Under the pieces are notes generated by a model, which did not search any database, was not told the origin of the DNA, and saw only the letters and a list, made by a program, of their open reading frames with translations. This document shows, piece by piece, positions 11,327-21,920 of a stretch of 64,000 nucleotides of DNA. This DNA is from Beta vulgaris subsp. vulgaris (lineage: Eukaryota > Streptophyta > Magnoliopsida > Caryophyllales > Amaranthaceae). Positions within the stretch are counted from its first letter, which is position 1. The number at the start of each line of letters is the position of its first letter. A program made the translations under genes and the position numbers. The stretch covers positions 30,120,507-30,184,506 of the forward strand of contig NC_079207.1 of NCBI RefSeq assembly GCF_026745355.1. Reading direction: 5' to 3'.

Positions 11327-12715
11327 ATGGGAGAAACACCAAATCTCGACGAAAGATGCTCGAAATGAAGCAAGCTAATGAGCGGTTAGCTACTGACTTC
11401 ACGTCATCGCAAGAAAGGATTCAAAAATTGCAAAAAGAGTTAGCGTCGTCCAAAGCTTCGAAGGTCCGACACCGCGCTAATATGAACGACATCCCCATAT
11501 GAGGGACTTCCTTGAGTCAGACGATGACGAGCCTGAAAATGACGAAGAGCTCGAGGATGAAGAGCCTTGAATAATGAAGCGAACGACCCTGGCAAAGGAG
11601 AAGCAAATCCTATGGCAAAGCGCATGATCCTGATGAAACTCATGTCGCAGCTCCCCGGAGCTCCAACGCCAAGCATTGTGGAGCATCCTGATGGCTATAC
11701 AGAGTCACCGTTCGTAGAGAGAATCGCGAGGGCCGTGCTCCTCGAAAAGCTCAATCTTCCCGTCCTCGCTGCCAATTACGACGGTTCGACTGATGCAGGC
11801 GAGCATGTCGCCCAGTAGAAGCAGCGGATGTGGCAAGCGTCAATTCCTTGGCATCTGGTGGAACCTTATATGTGCAAATCTTTCAGAGCCACGCTCACTG
11901 GTCCTGCCCTCAAATGGCTCGAAACCCTTAAGCCAGGAAGCATTGAAAATTTTTCCACCCTAGTCAACAAGTTCTATGAGAAGTTTGAAGGTAGTCGTAG
12001 CCTGAAAAAGCAGACGAGCGACCTATATGGCGTCGTCCAAGGACCTAAAGAATATGTTCGCGATTATTATAATCGCTTTAATAAAGAAATGATTAGCATT
12101 AAAGATCTTGATATTAAGACTGCTATTGAATGTTTCAGGAATTCTGCGTTTAAAACTCTACAATCGTCTAACGAAGTATCCATGTCAAATGTTCGAGGAA
12201 GTCAAATCACGAGCATTAGCACAGATGAGGCTGGAAGAAGTCGATGCCATCCTCAATACCATATCAACGCGTCGTGCACTAGAAAATCCCAACGACCAGA
12301 AGGCTTTCGTCCTCAAAAAGAATAATTGGCGAAACCACCCATATAGTCGCTCAAATCAGGTAAACAATGTTGCTGACGTTGTCGATAGTGCAGGTAACAA
12401 CGCAAGGACGGAGTCACCAACCCTCCCTGATCTTGACTCTTATGGATTCCCCGTCGATGTCGGAGGCGTCATAAATGCCTTAACCAAGATCGGAGCACCC
12501 GTCCGTTGGCCAAAGAAGAGTGACCGACCGGAGGCGCAAAGAGATCAGACAAAGTGGTGTCAGTTCCATCATGATCATGGTCATAAGACGGAGGAATGCA
12601 TTGCGTTACGACGCGAGGTCGGGTTCATGCTTAATAAGGGGCATCTCAAAGATCTCCTAAGAGACAAAGGCAAAGCGTCCTTCGAAAGGAATCCTGCGCA
12701 GTCCGTCCCGCCTGC
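11327..12715 (+). pseudogene. gag: Tat-type gag of element A (broken)
   Basis: The start MGETPNLDE at 11327 is shared with element B, but here the next section is shortened and quickly out of frame. An acidic region follows (about 11500-11570), then the retrotransposon gag domain in two pieces: 11567-11818, ending in a stop, and 11828-12325, with WQASIPWHLVE, LTGPALKWLETLKPGSI and RDYYNRFNKEM. A frameshift near 12150 moves the frame to the ORF from 12108. A gag knuckle, CQFHHDHGHKTEEC, lies at 12558-12599; this C-x2-H form is typical of Tat gag. Confidence 0.88.
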
Positions 12716-13400
12716 GTCACCCACGCACGTAAAGGTAATTAATGTTATTTCTGGTGGATCTGATGTATGTAGACTAACGTATTCCGCAGCCAAAAGGCTA
12801 GCAAGAGAGGGTACTCCCTCGTCCGCCGTTTTTAAATCTTACAGGTCAGCAGAAGAACGCAAGCTGGAAGCGATGGCAATTACCTTTGACGACGACGACG
12901 TCTGCGACGTAGAGCACCATGATGGACTAGTCATATCCTTAGCTGTTAGTAATTCCTTGTTGAAGCGAGTGTTGGTCGATGGGGGCAGCTCAACTAATAT
13001 CATATTCAAAAGTGCCCTCGAAGGTATTGGATTGTGTGATAAAGATATTACTAAAAAATCTACTGTTTTAGTTGGTTTCAGCAGAGAGGCCCAACACACT
13101 GTCGGAGAGGTGACGTTGCCAACATTAGCCAAAGGCGTCAACCTGCCGACCAGATTCAACGTCGTGGATTGCCTGTCTGCATATAACATCATTCTTGGCA
13201 CCCCATGGATACACAAGATGAAGGCCGTAACGTCAACTTATCATCAGACGTTGAGGTTCCCAACCAAGTGGGGTGTCCAAGAAATAAAGGGCGAGCAGAA
13301 ATCCGCGAGAGAATGCTACAGCTCGTCGCTGAAGCCTCCAAAGGCAGCCATCTAGCAATTAAAGGATGGATTAGCGCCCAACGGTCCCAGTGAGCAGGAC
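12716..13400 (+). pseudogene. Gypsy aspartic protease of element A
   Basis: The catalytic motif VLVDGGSSTNIIF lies at about 12970-13008 (Asp codon 12978-12980). An upstream ISGGSDVCRLTYSAAKR segment and a downstream AYNIILGTPWIHKMKAV segment are typical of plant gypsy proteases. This stretch is in one frame with the end of gag (ORF 12108-13355), then breaks near 13350. Confidence 0.87.
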
Positions 13401-14895
13401 GTAGATGAAGTGATGCTCGATCCGTCCATCCCCAATCACGTCGTTCGAATCGAAGCGACGCTGTCGTCAGATATACGAGGTCAGTTGATTGATTTTTTAA
13501 AGGCTAATTAAGATTGTTTTGCTTAATCCCATAGGATATGACAGGAATCAGCCCCGACGTCATAACACACAAACTCAACGTCGATCCCGATCACAAGCCA
13601 GTAAAGCAAAAAAGATAAAAATTCACGCCTGAAAGGAACCAAATCATCAACGACGAGGTCCTAAAGTTGATCGACACTGGAAAAACCCGCAAAGTTAAAT
13701 ATCCGGACTGGCTAGCCAATGTCGTGGTCGTAAGCAAGAAGAACGGGAAGTGGAGAGTCTGCATAGACTTCACAGACTTAAACAAAGCATGTCCCAAAGA
13801 TCCGTTCCCTTTACCTCATATTGATGCGATGGTTGACGCAACGGCAAGCCACGAGCTCCTGACGTTCATGGACGCATATTCTGGGTACAATCAAATATTG
13901 ATGCACCTGGACGATCAGGAAAAGACAGCGTTCGTCACTGACAAAGGTATATATTGTTATAAATTTATGCCTTTTGGTTTGAAAAATGCAGCTGCTACTT
14001 ACCAACGATTAGTCAACCAGATGTTTAAAGACCAATTGGGCGACACCATGGAGGTATATATATATACGATATGCACGTCAAATCCAAACAAGCAAGCGAT
14101 CACGTCCAACACTTGTCGGAAGCTTTCGACATCTTACGAAGGTATGACATGAAATTAAATCCCACTAATAAGTGTACATTTGGAGTGTCTGCAGGAAAGT
14201 TCTTAGGGTATGTCGTTACGCAACGAGGGATCGAAGGTAGCCTGGATCAAATAAAATCCTTTATCAACATTAAATCTCCAAGGAACGTCAAAGAAGTGCA
14301 GAAATTGACCGGTCGTGTAGTCGCGCTAAATCGTTTCATATCCCGGTCGTCCGAAAGATGTCATCTATTCTATGACGTTCTGAGGAAGAATAAAGGCTTC
14401 GATTGGTCGCAGCAACATGAAGACGCACTGCAAGAACTCAAAGAAAACCTAGCGTCACCACCACTGTTGTCAAAACCTAACGACGGAGAGACGCTGCAGC
14501 TTTATCTCGCGGTGAGCGGCGTGTCCATCAGTGTTGTCCTGACGCGAGAAGCAGAAAATCAGCAAATCCCAATCTATTACGTTAGTAAGTCTCTGCTAGA
14601 CGCAGAGACCAGGTATTCTTCATTAGAAAAACTCATTTTGGCTATAATAGTCGCTGTTAAAAAACTTAGGCACTACTTTGGGACACATATTGTTATACTT
14701 ATGACTAATTATCCTGTTAAGTCTGTCTTGCGACGTCCCGAATTGACAGGACGCATGAGTAAGTGGGCAATCGTGCTCAGTGCATACGACATTCAGTTTC
14801 ATCCCAGAACAGCTATTAAGTCGCAAGCCTTGGCAGATTTTGTGGCGGACTTTAGCCCAGAGTTAGAAAAGCTCGCAAACGACGAAGTCGCGTAG
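13401..14895 (+). pseudogene. Reverse transcriptase and RNase H of element A (broken at the catalytic box)
   Basis: The reverse transcriptase spans about 13480-14470. Motifs include VKYPDWLANVVVVSKKNGK, RVCIDFTDLNKACPKDPFP, FMDAYSGYNQI and MPFGLKNAAATYQRLVNQMF. The catalytic YxDD box should lie at about 14055-14070, but a TATATATATA run there shifts the frame; the protein resumes in another frame with HVKSKQASDHVQHLSEAFD. RNase H follows (14476-14720) with LYLAVSGVSISVVL, PIYYVSKSLL and TRYSSLEKL. The break sits exactly in the active site. Confidence 0.9.
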
Positions 14896-15330
14896 ATTAA
14901 CCACGTAAACGACGAGCCTTGGGTATTGTTTGTTGATGGATCTTCTAATTTTCGTGGTGCAGGTCTAGGTGTTATGCTAAAGTCGCCACAAGGGGGCAAG
15001 GTGATACGAGCCATTTGTTGTGAATTTAGAGCGGCGAACAATGAAGCCGAGTACGAAGCACTTATAGCAGGAATGTCGTTAGCAGAAGACATGGGAGCGA
15101 TGGCGTTAAAAGTCTTCAGCGACTCATTGTTGATAGTTAGCTAAGTCAAGGGAGAATTCGCGGCAAAAGATTCTAAAATGGCTATGTACTTAGAAATAGC
15201 TCATCGTAAGAGTAAAGTATTTAACCCGTTTGATAATTTGCAGATACCAAGAGACCAGAATATGCAGGCAGATGCGTTGGCCAACCTCGGATTCTCCTTA
15301 AGGGATATTTCATTCATTTCCATCCCTATA
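14896..15330 (+). pseudogene. Second (archaeal-like) RNase H of element A
   Basis: After the standard RNase H there is a second domain: FVDGSSNFRGAGLG (first Asp), NNEAEYEALIAG (Glu), VFSDSLLIV (Asp) and an NMQADALANLG end. The four acidic positions fit the RVT_3 / archaeal-like RNase H family, a hallmark of plant Tat elements. A stop interrupts it at about 15142-15144. The short gap between the two RNase H domains also has an in-frame stop (14893-14895). Confidence 0.85.
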
Positions 15331-16716
15331 GTCCATCTGGCAAACCCTACAGTCGCCAGGGGTGAAGGAGAAGTCGTCGCGACAACGGCTAAACGACTTC
15401 AAGGCGACAAATATGTCGTTCGTAACGCAAGCGACGTCGTAGCAACGAGCGACCCTGGTATTGAGGAGGTAAGTGTAAGTTGGACAAAGCCGTTTTATGA
15501 CTATCTTACTAACGATGTACTTCCAGCAGACAAGGCAGAGGCGCGCAGAATTCGGTTTAGAGCGTCACGATAAGTGCTCATTCAAGGAGCGTTGTTCAAA
15601 AAATCTGCCGCAGGGCCCTACTTGCGTTGTTTGGAAAAAGATCAGTGGGGGCAAGTCTTAGAAGACCTACATGAAGGAACATGTGGAAATCATTCAGGAG
15701 GGCGTAGCTTGTCTAATAGAGCTCTGCGTATGGGGTACTATTGGCCCACAATGAAGAAAGATGCGATAAGGTATGTCACCAAGTGCGATAACTGTCAACG
15801 ACACGTAGGTATGACGCATAAACCTTGTGAGATTTTGCATCCTACTTTAACACCCTTGCCTTTCATTAAATGGGGCATGGATATAGTTGGCAAGTTACCT
15901 CCAGCCCCAAGTCAAAAGGTCTTTATGTTGGCACTAACTTATTACTTTTCTAAGTGGATAGAAGCAAGTTCTTTTCAACAGGTACGCGACAAGGAAGTGA
16001 TTTCGTTTATATAGACTAACATAATTTGCAGGTTTGGTGTTCCGTCCAAAATAATATGCGACAATGGGTCGCAATTGATTAGCAACAAGACAAGACGTTT
16101 CTGTGACGAATGGAACATAACGTTGTTAACGTCAACGCCAAGATATCCGCAAGCCAACGGACAGACTGAGTCTAGTAATGAGACGATCATTGATACATTG
16201 AAGATACGACTTACAGCCAAAAAGGGTAAATGGGCAGAGGCGTTGCCTTCCATCTTATGGGCTAATCGCACGACACCGCGCACTGTGACAGGACAAACAC
16301 CGTTCTCACTAGTATATGGGTGTGAAGCTGTCCTGCCTTGTGAAGTGAACATCCCGACTGCGAGATGTGGTCTAGCGATGGAGCAGCAGAACTGTGACGA
16401 GCTCGTAAACGACTTGGACACCATTGAAGAGTTGCGCGACGCAGCATTGGTACGCATGGCGGCTCAGCAGCAAATAGTCGCAAGGAGTTTCAACAAAAAC
16501 GTCCAAGCCAAATCCTTTGTTGAAGGTGATTGGGTCCTAAGAAAAGTATTTCAAAACACACAAGAAGATAACGCTGGTAAGCTAGGGCCTAAATGAGAAG
16601 GATCGTACTAAATCAGTAAGGTAGTAGGCAATGGAGCCTATCAATTGGACCGACGTGACGGAAGCTTCGTGCCACGCAGTTGGAACGCCACACATCTCAA
16701 ACGATACTTTTTCTAA
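15331..16716 (+). pseudogene. Integrase of element A (broken)
   Basis: An HHCC zinc finger is visible (HEGTCGNH, then CDNCQRH) at about 15670-15810. The DDE core follows: WGMDIVGKLP (first Asp), IICDNGSQ near 16058 (second Asp) and ANGQTESSNE near 16150 (Glu). The C-terminal part has WANRTTPRTVTGQTPFSLVY. Stops fall at 15571-15573 and 16012-16014, and a frame change follows 16590. The end is at about 16716. No chromodomain is seen, as expected for Tat. Confidence 0.9.
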
Positions 16717-17476
16717 AGTAAAGTAATTCATTTTGTATTCTCCGTATTAAAAAAAGAAAAAGTAAATGACACTGTCATCATGTCTGCATCACTAACTGTT
16801 AGCGACCTTAGTGTTCTCTTAGTGTGTGCTGTTGTCTTTCAGGAAAGTCACTCCCATCTATTCCAGTAACGTTGCGACGGTCTTTACGACGCGATGAGAA
16901 GACTTACATCTTATTATACAGTAGAACAAGAGGTGACGGTTGTCACTATTCAAAGTCTTTCGATCTTTTCCTACCCCAGCAAAACGTTACGACAGGGGCA
17001 CTGTCATTCAAAGCCACAACTGTGTGCGACGTTCCATTTATTTTTCTGACAATCGCATGTAAGTTTTTATATATTTCCTATGTGTATTCTAAGTTGCTGA
17101 GTCCAAACGTTACGTCTCCAACGACCAATGAAGGCTTACTAAGTGCCTGACTATGCCCTAGAAACGTCAGAATAACGACTGAAACACGCGCATTTTGCAT
17201 AAGCAAAAAAAAAAAAAAAAAAGATAAAACACGGTTGTCAAAGTTAATAGTAATGAAAGTTATGGCCACCCCCATGGGTGACCCAAAAGCATAATTGTTA
17301 AAGTTATGGCCACCCCCATGGGCGACCTAAAAGCATAATTATTAAAGTTATGGTCACCCCCATAGGTGACCCAAAAGTACAGAAAAAAGAGTCACTCCCT
17401 TGAGTGACCCAAAGCAAAGTTTGATAAAGTTTCGAGGAACCAACGAAAAAAGGCATAAGAGAAAGCAACTAAAAGT
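16717..17476. other. Hypervariable 3' region between pol and the antisense gene of element A
   Basis: Non-coding sequence with a poly-A run at 17205-17222 and the 44-bp tandem repeat at 17256-17420. A small plus-strand ORF (16824-17150) has no family motif. Tat elements often carry tandem repeats in this position. Confidence 0.7.
17256..17420. repeat. 44-bp tandem repeat in the 3' region of element A
   Basis: Three units start at 17256, 17300 and 17344 with an exact 44-bp period. Each opens AAAGTTATGG and contains CACCCCCATGGGTGACC, a near-palindrome around CCATGG. A partial, diverged fourth unit follows (17387-17420). Element B keeps diverged, inverted versions at about 23925-24060. Confidence 0.9.
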
Positions 17477-19405
17477 TTAAGCGTCCAAGCTCTTGTCAGT
17501 CTTCTTTTCTGGCGATGCGACAGGCGACGGTAGGATGGCCGGGGCTTCTTTCTCGGTCTTAGAGTCGGGCGGAACGTCTGACCCAATGAAGCTAGCATAG
17601 GACGGAGCATTCTAATCCACCTTTGGTGGAGAATCCGCCATTGCAGCCAGGTCTTCCTCGTCCATTAAATCTTTCATCGACCCCATGTATTGAAGGTACA
17701 GGTCTATATCCTTTTGTGGCGTCCACGACGCCGTCTTCTTCATTAAAAACTGGTACATAAGCTTAGCCCTGACCCTAGTGGTCACCTCAGCCTAAAGAAG
17801 GTCCAACTCATTCTTCTATGCGTCAACGTTCGCCTGGAGAGCTTCGATCTCACGACGCGATGATTCTTCCAGTTTGGTTGCCTTCTTCCTGATTTCCTCC
17901 AACTCTTCGCCATTATTCTTCAAAGTCGCCCCCATGTCCTCTATGGTTTTCTTGTAGGACTCCAGTTCAGTGCCTTTGGACTTCACATCCGATTCGGCTT
18001 TTTCAACCCTTTGCTTCATGGTCAGATGACCCTTTAGCAACGACGAAATCTCCCTCTTCGCCATAAGGAGATGTTGGGACGACTATAAAAAAAACACATG
18101 TCGGTTAGCAATTATAAATTATTGTCACAATGTCGCAAAGTTTTAAATTAAATTGAGAAATTATACCTGGAATAAGAGCTCTAACCCATCCGACATCATG
18201 CGGGGAAGAGTGTGTTCCTTTATCCTTTCCACAGCACTAGGAAAAAGAAACCTGTCAGCCTCCGGCCATATAGACATGTCCAACGACATAAAATCGTTGG
18301 GGACGGTCACAGTATATGATGGCCCACCCTTGTCCGGAGGGGCCAAGAATTCAGTCTTGCGCGTTTTAGGCGCAATATCCTGTTCGTCGTCCAGATGAAC
18401 GACGACAGCAGTGTCCTTCTTCGTCGATGTCGCCGACGCAGAGGCAGTGTCAACGAAAGATTCCCGCTTGCGTTTACGCAGCATTTCATCCAGTGCTTGA
18501 CTGTCCATACTTCCCCTAGGACGAGACTGCGATGAACCTGTCGATAAGTGCTTTGAGTCAATAAGAAATCTAACATCATTATACCCTAAAGCAGAAAGAA
18601 AAGGAAAATTTACCAAATGCCATAGATGAACAACTGTCTTGGGTAGCGAATAGAATTCTTCTGAACTGTCTGTCTTCTTCTGATACTTTTAGAAACTTGT
18701 CGTAGAGACTATGAGATTCGTCGCAATGCGACAGTAACTTTGGATTAAGACCTGCAGTAGAAATGGTGTAAGAATAGTGTTAATGATACGACACAAAAGG
18801 AAAAATGACTGAAAATAAACACACCTTCAGTGTTCCACCCGCCAATCAGGGATTTCCCAGCTTCCCCTAGCGATGATTTCTTCACAAACACATATCCGTT
18901 CTTCCAACTTCTGTCGTTCGATTCGACACCCCTAACCAGAGGTTCTAATCTCGCTTTTGCATGTAGGGTTATTGTATTCTTTGCTTTAACCCTAATTTCA
19001 TAGTATAACCCTAATTTTTGGCTTCCTCCCACGACGCAGTCACTCTGTCGATGACACTCAGAATCCGCGAGACTTGGGGCATAATCTGCCCATGGCTAAT
19101 CTGGTAGATCTGCATTAAGTCTCTGGCTAGGGGGGTGAAAGGGAGTCTCAGGCCTATTTTGAAGGGTACTTATAAAGCACCACCCAGGTGGTGGGGCATG
19201 TCTCTGGTGGTTCGTCCGACTCCGCATTTCTAATGACAGTATTGCCGGGCAAATTCCCTAAATCTAAAAACCTTAGCATGTCTTCCTCTGACATGGTTGA
19301 TAGTTCGTCCTCATTCTCACTTCTTTGCTCTACGACCTTCTCTGTACCTCTCGATTTTTCCTGGTTTTTTACGAACGTCTTAATGCTACGCCTACTAGGT
19401 GCCAT
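17477..19405 (-). pseudogene. Antisense four-exon gene of element A (Transposase_28-like, coiled coil)
   Basis: The gene runs against the retrotransposon. Proposed exons are 18825-19405, 18614-18751, 18167-18537 and 17477-18082, joined by GT-AG introns of 73, 76 and 84 bp. The start is MAPSRRSIKTFVKNQ. Exon 1 carries RFLDLGNLPGNT and, in another frame, ARLEPLVRGVESNDRSWKN; this W-K-x-x-x-x-FV type region resembles Pfam Transposase_28, annotated as a putative gypsy-type transposon protein. Exon 3 has a basic LRKRKRES motif, a candidate nuclear signal. Exon 4 is a long coiled coil (about AKREISSLLKG to EALQANVDA) followed by MYQFLMKKTASWTP and an acidic Pro-rich tail. Exon lengths almost equal those of element B. 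Frameshifts in exon 1 and two stops in exon 4 break this copy. Its role is unknown. Confidence 0.8.
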
Positions 19406-19873
19406 AGGTACAATTGAGGAAGAAAGGAAAAGTGCGAATTAAAGAAATTGATGAACGAAAAGTAGAAAGTTTACCTGGTACTAGAGATCGTTTTCCCGGC
19501 GGAGAGAATTATGGAAGTTATGGAAATTATCTTGTTTTAGAGAGAGAAAGATTTGGTGGGTTGAAGTTTTCAACCGCCCAAGATATTTACATCTTCAAGA
19601 ACAATCATTACTTTGGGCCAACGGTTAGAATTAAATGGCTAATTGGAAAAAAAACTACCTTTTCATTTGAGACCTTTGGGTTGCCTAATGGAATCGCTTA
19701 ATGGATCCTCTTTCCTTTTTTACGTTTTTTCGTAAGATATTTTCTATACCTATCGTGCGTGATTTTTTCTAAAAAATCTTGATTACATTGAAGATATTTT
19801 GCCTAATTCTTTGATTTTCTAACAATTGTCTCATGGTTTTTGTGTTACCCCGATTCGACAATTGGAGACAAAC
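19406..19873. other. Spacer between the antisense gene start and the 3' LTR of element A
   Basis: About 470 bp that would hold the promoter and 5' leader of the antisense gene. The plus-strand ORF 19414-19701 has no family motif and partly corresponds to an inverted, diverged ORF in element B. Just left of the LTR, ATTGGAGACAAAC (19861-19873) is a degraded polypurine tract; the element B version is cleaner. Confidence 0.65.
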
Positions 19874-20493
19874 TGTTATGGCTGATTTTTACAGGATGAC
19901 AATGACATGATGACGCAGGGACTTCGACGTTCAGACGCGACGAGAGGAACGTGAAGACCAAGACGTTGGAAGTTCGTAACTGATCATCTTAAAAAGGAAG
20001 GAGTCCAGCGCGACATTTATTCAGCCGAGATAGCCGTTAATGGAGATGAAGAAGGAAAGAAGATTGCGTCGTTGGAGTTTAATTAGGAGAATCTCCTATG
20101 ATCAAGGGACCGTTACCTTTGTAATAATCTAAGAATTCATTAGTGCATTCAATTGCAAAAAGCCAAAGGAGAAAAATACGGCAAAGGACATACAAAAGAA
20201 AAATGAGTATCATTAGACTAGACCACTAGACATTTTTGTACGAAGAGCAAAATAGAGCATAAGCTGTAACGATTGTCATTAACTTATAACGACAATCAAC
20301 AATAGTATATTGGTGGATCCACATCCACCTGCGATTTTTACCCATCTTCATTGGGGTTTTCTGCCTCACCATCTTTGTGTGTTCATCCCCTTTGATCCCC
20401 ATTGCATTCATTCCTTGCATTGTCATATTCATAATATGGTTAAATCGTCCCAAACTTTAATTCTGTTGTAAGAGACAAATTTTAGCATAAACA
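19874..20493 (+). repeat. 3' LTR of element A
   Basis: A 620-bp direct copy of 10653-11271, TG to CA, followed by GGAGC (20494-20498). Confidence 0.95.
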
Positions 20494-20763
20494 GGAGCTT
20501 TGGCCATACAAGATGGGATAAAGACCTCCTAAGAGTTAGGATTGGTGTCTTGGCCTCTTGAAGAGTGAGAACTGAAAATGCATGGCTGTGCTCAAATGGA
20601 TTAAGAAGTTAATTATTTGTTTCGACAGTTCGAACTCTGATTTCAAGGAATGACTTGAATATTGGTTTGATGAACATATGATGGTATCAAATCAGCAAGT
20701 TAGACATTAGGCGACTTAAGGAGTTTTGAAGGTTACACACTTGTTCTTAGACAAGTTGGACAT
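20494..20763 (+). other. 3' untranslated part of the outer copia element, second half
   Basis: This is the continuation of 10119-10652 past element A. It ends CAAGTTGGACAT directly before the 3' LTR, which looks like a mutated copia polypurine tract (typical form AAGTGGGAGAT). Confidence 0.75.
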
Positions 20764-20804
20764 TGAAGGATTTTGTCCTCGATCAAGTGTAATAAACTAA
20801 ATAA
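20764..20804 (+). repeat. First 41 bp of the copia 3' LTR
   Basis: TGAAGGATTTTGTCCTCGAT onward matches the start of the 5' LTR. It is interrupted after AATAA (20800-20804), the target site of gypsy element B, and resumes at 34379. Confidence 0.95.
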
Positions 20805-21434
20805 TGTTTATGCTAAAATTTATCTCTTACGACGAAATTAAAGTTTGGGACGATTCAACCAGATTATGTGTAAGATAATGCAATGAATGAATGCAATGGG
20901 GATCAAAGGGGATGAACACACAAAAATGGTTACGCGGAAAACCCCAATGAAGATGGGTAAAAACCGCGGGTGGATGGAGATTCACCAATCTACTATGGTT
21001 GACTGTCTTTCTTAGCAAGTGAAAATCGTTACATAATATCTTTTCCCTTAGCTTAATTCTAGTAATGTTGCGTAGTGCTTGACTAATGATCCTTACTTCT
21101 CTTTTGTATGCCTCTTTTTTCCCTTTGGCTTTTTCCAACGAATATATAATAAATTCTACAATTATTACATTAATTTCGGTCCTTTGATCATGGGAAATCT
21201 TTCTCATTTACACTTCAACGTCATAACCCACGCTCCCCAATGGCTGATTTTATGCCTTATTGAGCTCCTTCCTTATTTAGCAAAAACCGTTACTGTATAA
21301 CTTCTAGCTCTAGCCTCATGTTCTCTGTCACGTCTTCACACCATAGTTGCTACGTCATCATGTCAAACGTCACCATGTCATCGCGTCATCATGTCGTCAT
21401 GTTAGTGTCGTCCTGCGAAAACTCAGCCATAACA
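20805..21434 (-). repeat. 3' LTR of element B (left)
   Basis: 630 bp, TGTTTATGC to GCCATAACA on the plus strand. It matches 33757-34378 directly and the LTRs of element A in inverted orientation. Confidence 0.95.
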
Positions 21435-21448
21435 GTTTGCCCCCAATT
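21435..21448 (-). promoter_or_regulatory. Polypurine tract of element B
   Basis: The minus strand reads AATTGGGGGCAAAC directly before the 3' LTR. It would prime plus-strand DNA synthesis. The element A equivalent has lost part of the G run. Confidence 0.75.
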
Positions 21449-21920
21449 GTTGAATCGACGTAACACAAAATCCATGAGACAATTGTTAAAAAATCAATAA
21501 ATCAAATGAAATACCTTCTAAGTTACCAAGATATTTTAGCAAAAATCATAGAAAGAATCTCATTCGTCAATTATAGAGAATATCCTTCGGAGAAAGACAA
21601 GGAAGGAAGGAAAATCCATTTAGGCGGTTATGTTAGGCAACCCAATGGTCTCAAAAAATGAAAAGGTAGTTTTCTTTTTAAACAACCGTTTAATTCTAAC
21701 CGTTGGCTTAATGTCATGATTACTCTTCAAGACATAAATATTGTGGCGGTTAAACATTTCATTTTCACCAAATCTTTCTCTCTCCTTAAGTAAGATAGTT
21801 TCCATAAATTCCATTATTCTCTTCGCCGGAAAATCTATCACCGATACCAGGTAATTTCATACTTTTCGTTCATTAGTTCCTTTTATTCGCGCTGTTTTCT
21901 TTTCTTCTCCAATTGCACTT
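21449..21920. other. Spacer upstream of the antisense gene of element B
   Basis: This is the inverted counterpart of 19406-19873. A conserved CCAG|GTAA junction at 21847-21854 could be the donor of a 5' leader intron, with a partner in element A near 19472; this is speculative. The minus-strand ORF 21620-21841 has no known motif. Confidence 0.55.

Larger units (their letters stand above)
10653..20493 (+). mobile_element. Tat-type Ty3/gypsy retrotransposon, element A
   Basis: LTRs at 10653-11271 and 19874-20493 run TG to CA. The flanking duplication is GAAGC/GGAGC (10648-10652 and 20494-20498, one mismatch). The primer site TGGCGCCCACTGTGGGG follows the 5' LTR. Order is gag, protease, reverse transcriptase, RNase H, a second RNase H, integrase, tandem repeats, an antisense gene, then the 3' LTR. 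Integrase after RNase H defines Ty3/gypsy. The second RNase H and the antisense 3' ORF point to the Tat lineage. The copy is almost complete in length but carries frameshifts and stops in every gene. LTR differences are mainly transitions, as expected from methylation-driven decay. Confidence 0.93.

Noticed and set aside
16824..17150. 108-residue plus-strand ORF after pol of element A
   Set aside because: No motif, lies in the hypervariable non-coding region and is not conserved as an ORF in element B.
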